The position numbers were made by a program, and so were the translations under genes. From contig UBJR01000002.1 of NCBI GenBank assembly GCA_900465675.1, forward strand, positions 124,001-188,000: a stretch of DNA of 64,000 bases. The letters are read 5' to 3'. The notes under the pieces are model-generated. The model saw only the letters and a list, made by a program, of their open reading frames with translations, was not told the DNA's origin and did not search any database. Source of the stretch: Hyphomicrobiales bacterium. Lineage in GTDB: Bacteria > Pseudomonadota > Alphaproteobacteria > Rhizobiales > Rhizobiaceae. This document shows, piece by piece, positions 55,828 to 64,000 of the stretch; the first letter of the stretch is position 1, and each line of letters opens with the position of its first letter.

Positions 55828-56183
55828 GCTCTTTGCTCCAGCCCGCCGTCTCTGCAGCAGGAATGCCCGAAAACACGAGGCCCGATTGTCGGGCGACGTG
55901 GTGAATAAAAACTTAAGGGTTGTAGAGCTGGCAAGGGTTTGTGACGGATTGTTGGCAAGGCCGGCGATCACATTGCGTAGCCGCCAGCATTTCAGCGTGA
56001 ACGGTGAGACCAATAAGCGTGCTGGCATCACGCTGATTATTCTTGGAAAACACCTTGGAGACGTAGCGGGGAAAAACCCGCGCCATCTCGCCACTTCGGC
56101 CGGACTGCCGATTTTTTCTTGCATCGACGGCGAATCGGCCTACCTTCAAGGTGTGTTCAACGAAATGAAAGGAAGGTGATCCA
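55828..56183. other. Upstream part of the 579-bp gap between the amidotransferase and GntR genes
   Basis: No long ORF with coding character. It contains stem-loops GCGGG/CCCGC (near 56066-56081) and a terminator-like hairpin with a T-run at 56096-56117, so a small RNA may be transcribed through 55900-56117 on the + strand. The amidotransferase promoter must also lie here on the - strand. Confidence 0.45.
56096..56117 (+). terminator. Possible intrinsic terminator in the gap
   Basis: Stem TCGGC/GCCGA with a 6-base loop followed by TTTTTT. Short stem, but a good T-run; no annotated gene ends before it, which hints at an unannotated transcript. Confidence 0.45.
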
Positions 56184-56255
56184 ATGTCTAATGAGATTTC
56201 GGTCTTTGTAGCAGGCATGGAAGTGGTGACGAAAGCGGGGCAGCCCTCGCTCTAA
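56184..56255 (+). CDS. Possible 23-residue small protein gene
   Basis: An ATG preceded by AAAGGAAGG (about 6-8 bases upstream) opens a 23-codon frame: MSNEISVFVAGMEVVTKAGQ followed by PSL and TAA. A rho-independent terminator follows 57 bases after the stop. Ribosome site, ORF and terminator together look like a complete short gene, but with so few codons chance cannot be excluded. No regulatory-codon run (such as Trp or His) points to a leader peptide. Confidence 0.4.
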   Translation: MSNEISVFVAGMEVVTKAGQPSL

Positions 56256-56312
56256 AGCCTGCCTTCCTAGGATCGCTTTGACGGTCCGGCCAGTTCAAGG
56301 CCAAACTCATGG

Positions 56313-56337
56313 AAAGGGTCGCGAAAGCGGCCCTTTT
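56313..56337 (+). terminator. Intrinsic terminator after the small ORF
   Basis: AAAGGGTCGC, a GAAA tetraloop, then GCGGCCCTTT with one G-T wobble, followed by TT. It isolates the small transcript from the GntR gene. Confidence 0.8.
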
Positions 56338-56376
56338 TCACGTCCGGCAGAATCCATTTGACCTCATCAGCCACCA

Positions 56377-56417
56377 GGCATATTCATAAAGTCATCTGAT
56401 GACTTTATGAATATGCC
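56377..56417. promoter_or_regulatory. Perfect 41-bp palindrome over the GntR start codon
   Basis: The 20-base arms (56377-56396 and 56398-56417) are exact inverted copies around one central base. The first ATG of the GntR gene (56407) lies in the right arm. GntR proteins bind dyads as dimers, so this is a strong candidate autoregulatory operator. In RNA it would form a 20-bp hairpin that includes the start codon. Confidence 0.8.
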
Positions 56418-57096
56418 GATGCAGCCTCTGAGCAAGACCAATCTCGCCGATACAGCAATCGAAGCGATCCGCAGCGAAATCATCGCCAAGCGCTGGGCCG
56501 TGGGCGAAAAGCTGCCGAACGAGGCTGCCCTCTGCAGCATGCTGTCTGTCAGCCGCGGGACCGTGCGCGAGGCGGTCCGCGTCCTGGCGTCACAGGGATA
56601 TCTTGAGACGAGACAGGGGTCCGGCACCTACGTGCTGTCGACAGCCGACGCCAGCCGGCCGCTCACCATGGCGAGACGCTCAAGCCTGCGCGACCAGTTC
56701 GAGGCGCGTTGCGCGCTGGATGTCGAGGCTGCGCGTCTGGCGAGCCTCAGGCAGACGCCAGAGATTATCGCCGGATTGCGGGCGCTGCTCGAAAAGCGCG
56801 GCAACTACGCTGGCGGCGACAAGGCCGCCTTCATCAGGCGCGATCTGGCCTTTCATCAGGCGGTTATCGCCGCATCGCAAAACCGCGCGATGATCGAAAT
56901 ATACGATTTCTTCTCCGCATCGATCGCCGAGACCATCGAGGCGACGCTCGGCCAGGACGTGCCGGAGCCGGATATGCAGGCGCATGCCCATATCGTCGAT
57001 GCCATCGAAACAGGCGATCCCGAACGGGCGGATGCGGCGGTTCGCCGCTTTATGGCCCCCGTCATCGCCGCACTGGACCGGATGCTGCTTTCATGA
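56407..57096 (+). CDS. GntR-family transcriptional regulator, FadR subfamily
   Basis: 229 residues. Winged helix LADTAIEAIRSEIIAKRWAVGEKLPNEAALCSMLSVSRGTVREAVRVLASQGYLETRQGSGTYV and an all-helical FCD effector domain with metal ligand candidates in RRDLAFHQAVIAAS and HAHIVDAIETGDPERADAAVRRFM. The start is unclear: ATGs at 56407, 56413 and 56419 all lack a Shine-Dalgarno, and the first lies inside the palindrome, so translation may be leaderless. It overlaps the MFS gene by four bases; the two form a regulator-transporter operon. Confidence 0.9.
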   Translation: MNMPMQPLSKTNLADTAIEAIRSEIIAKRWAVGEKLPNEAALCSMLSVSRGTVREAVRVLASQGYLETRQGSGTYVLSTADASRPLTMARRSSLRDQFEARCALDVEAARLASLRQTPEIIAGLRALLEKRGNYAGGDKAAFIRRDLAFHQAVIAASQNRAMIEIYDFFSASIAETIEATLGQDVPEPDMQAHAHIVDAIETGDPERADAAVRRFMAPVIAALDRMLLS

Positions 57097-58382
57097 ATAC
57101 CCCTTACGCCGATGCCGCGCATGCTTTCGATGCGTCAGGCGAGCAACTGATCGATGCCGAGGCAGACAGCGTGCCGCCGGTTCAACCACCTGCGAAACTT
57201 TCCGCAACCGCCCGCATATTGCTTGGCGTCAGTCTGGTGCTGATTGCCTTCAATCTCCGGCCGGTCTTTTCCAGCGCTTCGGCGCTGCTTCCCGAGATTC
57301 GCTCCGGCCTCGGTCTTTCGGCGCTCGGCGCCAGCCTGCTCACCACGCTGCCGGTCGTCTGCCTCGGCGCCTTTTCGCCGCTCGCACCACGGCTTGCCCA
57401 GCGGATCGGCTCGGAGCGGACGCTTCTCGGCGTCATCTTCCTGCTCGCGCTTGGAACGGCGATGCGCGGGCTTAACTCGATACCGCTGCTGTTTCTGGGA
57501 ACTGCTCTTGCCGGCGCCTGCATCGCCGTCGGCAACGTGCTGCTGCCGGGTCTGGTGAAGCGCGACTTTGCGGACCGGGCCGCGCTGATGACAGGTTGCT
57601 ACACCATGGCGCTCTGCGCCGGTGCTGCCAGCGCCGCCGGGCTGACGCTGCCGGCCGAGCATATGCTGGGCGGCTCTCTTTCCGGTGCGCTTGCCATCTG
57701 GGCCCTACCCGCCCTTGCCGTCGGACTGATCTGGCTTCCACAGGTGCTGCGCACCAAGAACACCGCCAAGCGTAGTGGCTTCCGTGTCGAAGGTCTCTGG
57801 CGCGACAGGCTCGCCTGGCAGGTGACGCTTTTCATGGGGCTGCAATCGGCTCTTGCCTACTGCGTCTTCGGCTGGCTGGTGCCGATTCTCCGCGAACGCG
57901 GCCTCGACGGCGTGACCGCCGGAGCGATCGTTTCCATGTCGGTCATGGTTCAGGCCGCGGCATGTCTGGTTGCGCCGCAGATCGCCGTGCGTGGCAAGGA
58001 TCAGCGCATCATCAACGCTTCGCTCTGCATCATCGCCGTCGTTGCGCTGCTCGGCCTGCTGTTTGCGCCTCTCTGGACCGTCTGGTTCTGGGCGGCGCTG
58101 CAGGGCATCGGCCAGGGCGGGCTGATTGCCGTGGCGATGACCGCTATCGTGCTTCGCTCGCGCGATTCCCATGTCGCGGCCCATCTTTCCGGCATGGCGC
58201 AATGCGTCGGCTACCTGCTTGCCGCCATCGGCCCGCTTGTCGTCGGCATGATCCGCAGCTGGACGGGCAGTTTCGCCTGGTGCGCGGTGCTGTTTGTCAT
58301 CCTTGGCCTTGGTGCTGCGATCAACGGCTGGAACGCCGGGCGGGCGCTGCATGTCAACGCAAGGACGATCGAGACGCCTTAG
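57093..58382 (+). CDS. CynX/NimT-family MFS transporter
   Basis: 429 residues, 12 hydrophobic segments after a hydrophilic N-terminus of about 40 residues. SVLLIAFNLRP-type start (LLGVSLVLIAFNLRPVFSSASALLPEI), LAPRLAQRIGSERTLLG and VGNVLLPGLVKRDFADRAALMTGCYTMAL are characteristic of the CynX/NimT (YeaN) group that moves cyanate, nitroimidazoles or unknown compounds. The start is the ATG overlapping the gntR stop (ATGA). Substrate unknown. Confidence 0.9.
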   Translation: MNTPYADAAHAFDASGEQLIDAEADSVPPVQPPAKLSATARILLGVSLVLIAFNLRPVFSSASALLPEIRSGLGLSALGASLLTTLPVVCLGAFSPLAPRLAQRIGSERTLLGVIFLLALGTAMRGLNSIPLLFLGTALAGACIAVGNVLLPGLVKRDFADRAALMTGCYTMALCAGAASAAGLTLPAEHMLGGSLSGALAIWALPALAVGLIWLPQVLRTKNTAKRSGFRVEGLWRDRLAWQVTLFMGLQSALAYCVFGWLVPILRERGLDGVTAGAIVSMSVMVQAAACLVAPQIAVRGKDQRIINASLCIIAVVALLGLLFAPLWTVWFWAALQGIGQGGLIAVAMTAIVLRSRDSHVAAHLSGMAQCVGYLLAAIGPLVVGMIRSWTGSFAWCAVLFVILGLGAAINGWNAGRALHVNARTIETP

Positions 58383-58402
58383 GCAGACCTTTGCTACTTG
58401 GC

Positions 58403-58446
58403 GGATCAGCTGCGCTCACCTGAGGGATGAGCTGCGCTCACCCTGG
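58403..58446. repeat. 22-bp imperfect tandem duplication
   Basis: Two adjacent copies, GGATCAGCTGCGCTCACCTG.. (58403-58424) and GGATGAGCTGCGCTCACCCT.. (58425-58446), with a partial third beginning GGATCACC. It lies in the 145-base gap between the MFS gene and the S10 peptidase gene. Confidence 0.7.
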
Positions 58447-58527
58447 GATCACCATGTCTTGATGAGCCTTCGCGGCAGGCGATGGTAGGTTAGCTCCGGG
58501 CTGGACCAATCCGCCGGAGGAGATCAT

Positions 58528-60021
58528 TTGCCGCTTCGCTCTCTCATGCTGACGATCGCGCTCGTCGCATCCCTTGCCGCCGCACCGGCATTGTCCCAGG
58601 AACGCCCGGGCGTGCTGAAGCTGCTGCCCGGCGATGCCGTGACCGAGCACCAAGCGACGATCGGCGGCCGCAAGCTGGACTATACGGCAACCGCGGGAAC
58701 AATCGATCTCTTCGGCCAGGACGGCAACCAGACGGGGGCGATCTTCTACACCGCCTATATCGCCAAGAATGCGGGTACAAATCGTCCAATCACCTTTGCG
58801 TTCAACGGTGGACCCGGGGCAGCGTCCGCCTTTCTCCATCTCGGCCTCGTTGGCCCGCGCATCCTCGATTTCGGGCCTCAGGCGCGCGACGGCGCCAATG
58901 CCAAGCTTGCCGACAATCCGCAGAGCTGGCTCGACTTTACCGATCTTGTGCTGATCGATCCGATCGGCACCGGGTGGAGCCGGACGGCGAAGGCCGACGA
59001 TGCCAAGGATTATTACAACGTAGGCTCGGACGCGCAGAGCATCGCCAAGGCGATCGCGCTTTACGTTGCCCATAACAACCGCTCTAATTCGCCGAAATAC
59101 CTGCTCGGCGAAAGTTATGGCGGCTTCCGCGCGGCGCGGGTCGCGGGTGCTTTGCAGCAGAACCAGGGAATCATCGTTTCGGGCGCCGTCATGCTCTCGC
59201 CGCTCATCGAGGCGCAGCTGATGTTCAATGCCGACGAGTTCGCTTTGGGTGCCGCTCTGGAGCTTCCCTCGCTCGCAGCCGCCGACATGGACCGCCGCGG
59301 CGCCTTTTCGGAGGATGCGCAGCGTGAGGCGGAAAAATTCGCGCTCGGCGACTATCTGACGACGCTTGCCGGTCCGGAGCCAACCGGCGACACGGCAAAG
59401 GCGTTTTACGGCAAGATATCGGCGATAACCGGCATCCCGGAGGATGTCGTCACCCGCAACCGCGGCTTTCTGGGTGACGCCTATGCCAAGCATTCCGGCA
59501 AACCCGCCGGTGAGGTGATGAGCCCCTATGATGCGGCTTTCGCATCTCCCGATCCCTATCCCGAATCCGACTATGATCGCGGTGACGACGCCATCCTCGA
59601 CGGGTTCACCCGCGCCTATGGCGGCGCGTTTTCCGGCTATGCCCGCAACGAGCTCGGCTTCAAGACGGAGATGACCTATTCGCTGCTCGACAGCGATATC
59701 AGCCGTCAATGGGAATGGGGCGGACGCGGTGGCGGATCGCGGCTGCAGGCCAGTATAACCGGCGATATCCGCCAGCTGCTGGCGTCAAACCCGTCCTTCC
59801 ATCTGCTGATCGCGCATGGCTATAGCGATCTCGTCACGCCCTATGGCGTCAGCCGCTATGTCGTCGATCACCTGCCGCAAAGTCTCGCGAAAGACCGCGT
59901 CAAGCTGGATGTCTATCGCGGCGGCCACATGTTCTACACGAATGCCGAACAGCGGGCTGCCTTTACGGCCGATGCGAAGGCATTCTACGCGCTGAGCGGC
60001 ACAGCGCAGCCCGCGGACTAG
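58528..60021 (+). CDS. Secreted serine carboxypeptidase, peptidase family S10
   Basis: 497 residues. Signal peptide (MPLRSLMLTIALVASLAAAPALSQ). Alpha/beta-hydrolase catalytic features of S10: substrate-binding FNGGPGAAS, nucleophile Ser in LLGESYGGFRA, Asp in HGYSDLVTPY and His in YRGGHMFYT. Removes C-terminal residues from peptides in the periplasm or outside. The start is TTG, supported by GGAGGAG 5-6 bases upstream; the ATG six codons in would shorten the signal peptide. 55 bases before otsB, perhaps co-transcribed. Confidence 0.92.
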   Translation: MPLRSLMLTIALVASLAAAPALSQERPGVLKLLPGDAVTEHQATIGGRKLDYTATAGTIDLFGQDGNQTGAIFYTAYIAKNAGTNRPITFAFNGGPGAASAFLHLGLVGPRILDFGPQARDGANAKLADNPQSWLDFTDLVLIDPIGTGWSRTAKADDAKDYYNVGSDAQSIAKAIALYVAHNNRSNSPKYLLGESYGGFRAARVAGALQQNQGIIVSGAVMLSPLIEAQLMFNADEFALGAALELPSLAAADMDRRGAFSEDAQREAEKFALGDYLTTLAGPEPTGDTAKAFYGKISAITGIPEDVVTRNRGFLGDAYAKHSGKPAGEVMSPYDAAFASPDPYPESDYDRGDDAILDGFTRAYGGAFSGYARNELGFKTEMTYSLLDSDISRQWEWGGRGGGSRLQASITGDIRQLLASNPSFHLLIAHGYSDLVTPYGVSRYVVDHLPQSLAKDRVKLDVYRGGHMFYTNAEQRAAFTADAKAFYALSGTAQPAD

Positions 60022-60076
60022 GCTCTGGTTGGCGCATGAGGGTTGCCGCAGTGCAGCACTGACCTAGATAGACCCC

Positions 60077-60874
60077 ATGTCCTACCAAAAGCAGCCGCTT
60101 GTTATCGCGGAGCCGGATGCGGCTTCAGGCGCGGAGTCCATGCTTGCCGCACTTGCCGGAGCGCCGCACGAATGGGCGCTCTTTCTCGATATCGACGGCA
60201 CCTTGCTCGATCTCGCAGATACGCCTGACGGCATCGAAGTCCCCACCGGTCTCCCGGGCCATCTCGATACTCTCTCGCAAAAACTTGGCGGCGCGCTGGC
60301 GCTGGTCACGGGCCGCGGCCTTGCCTACGCGGACAGCCTATTTGCACCGCTCCGCTTTCCGATCGCCGGGTTGCACGGCGCCGAACGTCGCGATGCCGAT
60401 GGAACGCTCACGACCGCCGCGGCAACCGCGGCCTTTGGCGCCGTGAAGGCTGATCTCGCCGCCCAGACGGCCGGCTGGCCGGGCATCCTCATCGAGGACA
60501 AAGGTGCGGCGGTCGCCGCGCATTACCGTCAGGCGCCGGAGCGGGAAATCGATCTGGAGCCGCTGATGCAGCAGGCGCTCGACCGTGCCGGGCCCGGCTG
60601 GCACATCCAGCATGGCAAGATGGTGATCGAAATCCGTCCCTCTAGCGCCGACAAGGGACATGCCGTCGAAGCCTTCCTCGCACAGCTGCCCTTCAAAGGG
60701 CGGCGCGCCATCGCTATCGGCGACGACGTGACCGACGAGGCGATGTTCCGTGCCGTCAACCGGCTTGGCGGCTTGTCGATCCGCGTCGGCCCGCTTTCGC
60801 CTGCCAGCGAGGCGACAGCCTCGTTCCCGTCCGCTGCTGCCGTACGCGATGTGATCGCCCGGCTGGCGGCGTGA
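60077..60874 (+). CDS. otsB: Trehalose-6-phosphate phosphatase OtsB
   Basis: A HAD-superfamily phosphatase producing trehalose, an osmoprotectant. 265 residues. Motif I is LFLDIDGTLLD with the nucleophile Asp near residue 38; ALVTGRG is motif II; motif III/IV is in GRRAIAIGDDVTDEAMF. It precedes otsA by 44 bases. Consistent with osmotic adaptation in rhizobia, as is the nearby choline sulfatase. Confidence 0.95.
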   Translation: MSYQKQPLVIAEPDAASGAESMLAALAGAPHEWALFLDIDGTLLDLADTPDGIEVPTGLPGHLDTLSQKLGGALALVTGRGLAYADSLFAPLRFPIAGLHGAERRDADGTLTTAAATAAFGAVKADLAAQTAGWPGILIEDKGAAVAAHYRQAPEREIDLEPLMQQALDRAGPGWHIQHGKMVIEIRPSSADKGHAVEAFLAQLPFKGRRAIAIGDDVTDEAMFRAVNRLGGLSIRVGPLSPASEATASFPSAAAVRDVIARLAA

Positions 60875-60918
60875 ACCATTTCAGCATCTAAGACATTTCC
60901 TGAGAAAAGGACCCCTTC

Positions 60919-62292
60919 ATGAGCCGTCTCGTCGTCGTATCCAATCGCGTCCCCGTTCCCGAGAAGGGCGGCATTGCGCCCGCCGGTGGGCTGGCGGTTG
61001 CGCTCAAGGCAGCGCTCGAAGAGCGCGGCGGCATCTGGATGGGCTGGTCGGGAAATTCCAGCGGCGCGCAGGAGCCGGAAAAGCTGAAGGAAATCCAGCA
61101 GGGTAATATCACCTACGCGCTGACCGATCTCACCGATACCGATGTCGAGGAGTATTACCACGGCTTCGCCAACCGCGTGCTCTGGCCGATCTGTCACTAC
61201 CGGCTGGACCTCGCGGAGTACGGCCGCAAGGAGATGGCGGGCTATTTTCGCGTCAACCGCTTCTTCGCCCACCGGCTTGCGCCGCTGATCAAGCCCGATG
61301 ACGTCATCTGGGTGCATGACTATCACCTGATTCCGCTGGCAGCCGAGCTGCGGCAGATGGGGTTGAAAAACAAGATCGGCTTCTTCCTGCACATCCCCTG
61401 GCCGCCGGCGGATGTGCTGTTCACCATGCCGGTCCACGAAGAGATCATGCGCGGGCTATCGCATTACGATCTCGTCGGCTTCCAGACCGACCATGACCTC
61501 GAGAATTTTGCGGGCTGCCTGCGCCGCGAGGGCATTGGCGACGAGCTGGGCGACGGCCGCTTCAGTTCGCATGGCCGGACCTTCAAGGGAGGCGCCTATT
61601 CGATCGGCATCGAGACGGCTGCCTTTGCCGAATTCGCCCGCAAATCGGCAACCCACAGCATGGTCAGGAAAGCACGCGAGAGCATCGAGGGCCGCAGCCT
61701 GATTATCGGCGTCGATCGCCTCGACTATTCCAAGGGACTGACGCAGCGCATCGACGCTTTCGAGCATTTCATCCTGACAAACCCGGCCCAGCAGGGCCGG
61801 GTGACCTATCTTCAGATCACGCCGAAATCGCGCTCCGAGGTGCCCGAATACGAGGCGATGCAGCGGACGGTTGCCGAGCAGGCCGGGCGGGTGAACGGCG
61901 CTCTCGGCTCCGTCGACTGGGTGCCGATCCGCTATATCAACCGTTCGGTCGGACGCCCCATTCTCGCTGGCCTGTACCGGCTCGGCAAAGCCGGTCTGGT
62001 GACGCCGCTACGCGACGGCATGAATCTCGTCGCCAAGGAATATGTGGCGGCGCAGGATCCGGAGGATCCGGGTGTTCTGGTGCTTTCCCGCTTTGCCGGC
62101 GCTGCTCGCCAGCTGAAAGGCGCCCTGCTGGTCAATCCCTATGACATCGAGGGCACAGCCAACGCGCTGGCGCGCGCGCTCAGCATGCCGCTGGAGGAGC
62201 GGCAGGAACGCTGGAAAGTGATGATGGATCAGCTCCTCGAATTCGACGTGTCGCGATGGTGCAGGGATTTCCTGACGGATCTGGCGCCTTAG
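60919..62292 (+). CDS. otsA: Trehalose-6-phosphate synthase OtsA
   Basis: Transfers glucose from UDP-glucose to glucose-6-phosphate (GT20). 457 residues with [58 protein letters not shown] (phosphate and UDP-glucose contacts) and [17 protein letters not shown]. Length normal. Ribosome site AAAAGGA upstream. The pair otsB-otsA makes trehalose in two steps. Convergent with the LysR gene that follows (3-base gap). Confidence 0.96.
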   Translation: MSRLVVVSNRVPVPEKGGIAPAGGLAVALKAALEERGGIWMGWSGNSSGAQEPEKLKEIQQGNITYALTDLTDTDVEEYYHGFANRVLWPICHYRLDLAEYGRKEMAGYFRVNRFFAHRLAPLIKPDDVIWVHDYHLIPLAAELRQMGLKNKIGFFLHIPWPPADVLFTMPVHEEIMRGLSHYDLVGFQTDHDLENFAGCLRREGIGDELGDGRFSSHGRTFKGGAYSIGIETAAFAEFARKSATHSMVRKARESIEGRSLIIGVDRLDYSKGLTQRIDAFEHFILTNPAQQGRVTYLQITPKSRSEVPEYEAMQRTVAEQAGRVNGALGSVDWVPIRYINRSVGRPILAGLYRLGKAGLVTPLRDGMNLVAKEYVAAQDPEDPGVLVLSRFAGAARQLKGALLVNPYDIEGTANALARALSMPLEERQERWKVMMDQLLEFDVSRWCRDFLTDLAP

Positions 62293-62295
62293 GCT

Positions 62296-63198
62296 TCACG
62301 CGGTCGCGACTTCGGATTGCAGCCACGCAATAAGCCTTCCGGTCTCCTCCGTCATCTCTTTCGGCGGCACCAGCCAGTAGCCGCGGTCCGCGGCCTCGAC
62401 CATCGGGCCGGCCGCGACCAGCATGCCCGATGCCAGCAGTGAATCGACCAGCCCCATCCAGCCGATCGCAACACCCTGTTCGCCGACAGCGGCCTGCACC
62501 ACCAGCGAATAGGTGTTGAAGCTGATCTCGCCGGGCGCGGCAGCGGCATTGCGGCTGAAGGCGAACTCGTCAAGATAACTCGTCCAGTCGAACCAGGGCG
62601 GCGTCCCGCGGGCATCCAGATGCAAAAGGCGCGCAGCAGAGAGGCGCTCCGGCGTCCCGAGCGGACCGTGCCGCTCGGCAAAACCCGGCGAGCAGACCGG
62701 CACGACTTTTTCCGGCAGCAGCAAGATGCCATGTCCGCCAAGTTCGCGCCGGCTTCCGAAGACGATCGCAGCGTCGCTGGCGTCCGGCACGCCCTGTTCG
62801 ACGAATTGGGTAGCGACGATCTGGATATCCATGCCGGGGTAGAGCTGGCGGAACCCATGCATGCGCGGGATCAGCCAGAGCGACGAGAAGGCATAGTCGG
62901 TGCGCAGCCGCACCGTCGATCGCTCCGCCTCGCTGCGAAAGCTGCGCGCAAGGACGTCCACGTCTCCGACGGTGCGGGCGGCGACATCGAAGAGCCTGCG
63001 GCCCTCAGCCGTCAATTCGACGCCACGATGACGCCGCTGCAGCAGGCTGACGTTCATCTGCTCTTCGAGGCGGCGGATCTGGTAGCTGACGGCCGGTTGC
63101 GTCAGGCCGAGAGCGCGAGCCGCCGCCGAAAGATTGCCGAGCCTGCCGATCTCAGCGAGAATGCGAAGCCATCCGAGATCCACCGGCCGCTCAGCCAT
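62296..63198 (-). CDS. LysR-family regulator divergent from betC
   Basis: 300 residues. Helix-turn-helix LGWLRILAEIGRLGNLSAAARALGLTQPAVSYQIRRLEEQMNVSLLQRRHRGVELTAEG; the C-terminal half is GcvA-like (VVQAAVGEQGVAIGWMGLVDSLLASG). The start is taken at 63198 (MAERPVDLG); 63216 is an alternative. The 147-base gap to betC would hold a shared control region. A LysR next to betC is usual in choline-sulfate loci. Confidence 0.9.
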   Translation of the reverse strand: MAERPVDLGWLRILAEIGRLGNLSAAARALGLTQPAVSYQIRRLEEQMNVSLLQRRHRGVELTAEGRRLFDVAARTVGDVDVLARSFRSEAERSTVRLRTDYAFSSLWLIPRMHGFRQLYPGMDIQIVATQFVEQGVPDASDAAIVFGSRRELGGHGILLLPEKVVPVCSPGFAERHGPLGTPERLSAARLLHLDARGTPPWFDWTSYLDEFAFSRNAAAAPGEISFNTYSLVVQAAVGEQGVAIGWMGLVDSLLASGMLVAAGPMVEAADRGYWLVPPKEMTEETGRLIAWLQSEVATA

Positions 63199-63345
63199 AA
63201 AAAATCCTTTTGGCAAGCATCGAAAAATTTCAGCTTCACAAGGGTCGTGAGCCGTTGTTGAATAAAATGCTCGAATAGCAGGCGGAGCGCAACGGCCTTC
63301 GAAGACCGCGCTTGACCCTGCTCCACATCATCAGGACATGACAGC

Positions 63346-64000
63346 ATGGCGCGCCCGAATATTCTCATCCTCATGGTCGACCAGTTCAACGGCACGCTGT
63401 TTCCGGATGGCCCCGCCGATTTCCTGCATGCGCCGCATCTGAAGGCGCTGGCCGAGCGCTCGGTACGCTTCGCCAATACTTATACGGCGAGCCCGCTCTG
63501 CGCTCCGGCGCGCGCCTCCTTCATGTCCGGCCAGCTGCCGAGCCGGACGCGCGTCTATGACAACGCCGCCGAATTCGCCTCCGATATTCCGACCTATGCC
63601 CATCACCTGCGGGCCGCCGGTTACCAGACTGCGCTGTCCGGCAAGATGCATTTCGTCGGCCCCGACCAGCTTCACGGTTTCGAGGAACGGCTGACGACCG
63701 ATATCTATCCGGCAGATTTCGGCTGGACGCCTGACTATACCAAGCCCGGCGAGCGCATCGACTGGTGGTACCACAATCTCGGCTCGGTCACCGGCGCGGG
63801 CGTCGCCGAGATCACCAACCAGATGGAGTATGATGACGAGGTTGCCTACAACGCGACCCGCAAGCTTTACGACCTGTCACGCCGCCAGGACGACCGGCCC
63901 TGGTGCTTGACCGTCAGCTTCACGCATCCGCACGATCCCTATGTCGCCCGGCGCAAATTCTGGGATCTTTACGAGGATTGCCCGGCGCTCGACCCGGCCG
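63346..64000 (+). CDS. betC: Choline-sulfatase BetC, N-terminal part (runs off window)
   Basis: A type I sulfatase converting choline-O-sulfate to choline, the entry to glycine betaine. The 218 visible codons begin MARPNILILMVDQFNGTLFP (first metal-binding Asp, with Asn-Gly where many sulfatases have QR) and carry the formylglycine signature CAPAR in SPLCAPARASFMSGQLPSR near residue 52. ALSGKMHFVGPDQLHGFE and SFTHPHDPY are choline-sulfatase features. The frame stays open to the window end. Divergent from the LysR gene. Confidence 0.92.
   Translation, partial: MARPNILILMVDQFNGTLFPDGPADFLHAPHLKALAERSVRFANTYTASPLCAPARASFMSGQLPSRTRVYDNAAEFASDIPTYAHHLRAAGYQTALSGKMHFVGPDQLHGFEERLTTDIYPADFGWTPDYTKPGERIDWWYHNLGSVTGAGVAEITNQMEYDDEVAYNATRKLYDLSRRQDDRPWCLTVSFTHPHDPYVARRKFWDLYEDCPALDPA

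Overview
The window is chromosomal DNA from a Rhizobium-type alphaproteobacterium (Rhizobiaceae). The evidence is high G+C, a backbone gene order known from Rhizobium, Sinorhizobium and Agrobacterium (mutS-glnD-murJ-trpS; tsaB-rimI-fur/mur-olsA-miaB-phoH-ybeY-corC-lnt-praR-metK; grpE-hrcA/rph-rdgB-hemW; dnaA-rpsT; mutM/ubiE-ubiB; coaBC), a RIME-type intergenic repeat pair, and rhizobial regulators (Mur/Fur and PraR types).

Layout. 1-5400: end of mutS, a small unknown gene, glnD and murJ. 5400-8800: a secreted M15 peptidase, a VOC protein behind an AT-rich block of nested inverted repeats, trpS and an unknown rhizobial protein. 8880-21170: a dense + strand housekeeping run covering stress, Fe-S, tRNA modification, lipid, ribosome-processing, lipoprotein and SAM genes. 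21180-28190: hsp20-DUF1150 behind a ROSE-like RNA thermometer, a nucleoside hydrolase, grpE and hrcA on the - strand, then rph-VOC-rdgB-hemW. 28190-39470: a drug/metabolite exporter with its LysR neighbour, fhuF behind an iron-box-like palindrome, a saccharopine dehydrogenase-like gene, dnaA, rpsT, an enoyl-CoA hydratase, mutM, ubiE and ubiB.

39560-53750 is an accessory block between ubiB and coaBC. It opens with five tightly spaced genes: a histidine ammonia-lyase-fold protein without the MIO-forming Ala-Ser-Gly, a dihydropyrimidinase/hydantoinase-like amidohydrolase, an M20 carbamoylase-like hydrolase, a DUF917 protein and a divergent urocanase. The five families match, one for one, the five steps described for bacterial ergothioneine breakdown (ergothioneine to thiourocanate + trimethylamine, to thiohydantoin-propionate, to hydantoin-5-propionate, to N-carbamoyl-glutamate, to glutamate). 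I propose that this is an ergothioneine (or closely related betaine) catabolic operon. This is the most interesting system in the window. The block continues with an MFS exporter and several LysR genes paired with an oxidoreductase or transporter.

53820-64000: coaBC, a class II glutamine amidotransferase, a 579-bp gap holding a possible 23-codon gene with its own terminator, a GntR regulator whose start codon lies inside a perfect 41-bp palindrome, its partner NimT/CynX-type MFS gene, a secreted S10 carboxypeptidase, the trehalose operon otsB-otsA, and a LysR gene divergent from betC (choline sulfatase), which runs off the window. No tRNA, rRNA, CRISPR array, insertion sequence or prophage was seen.
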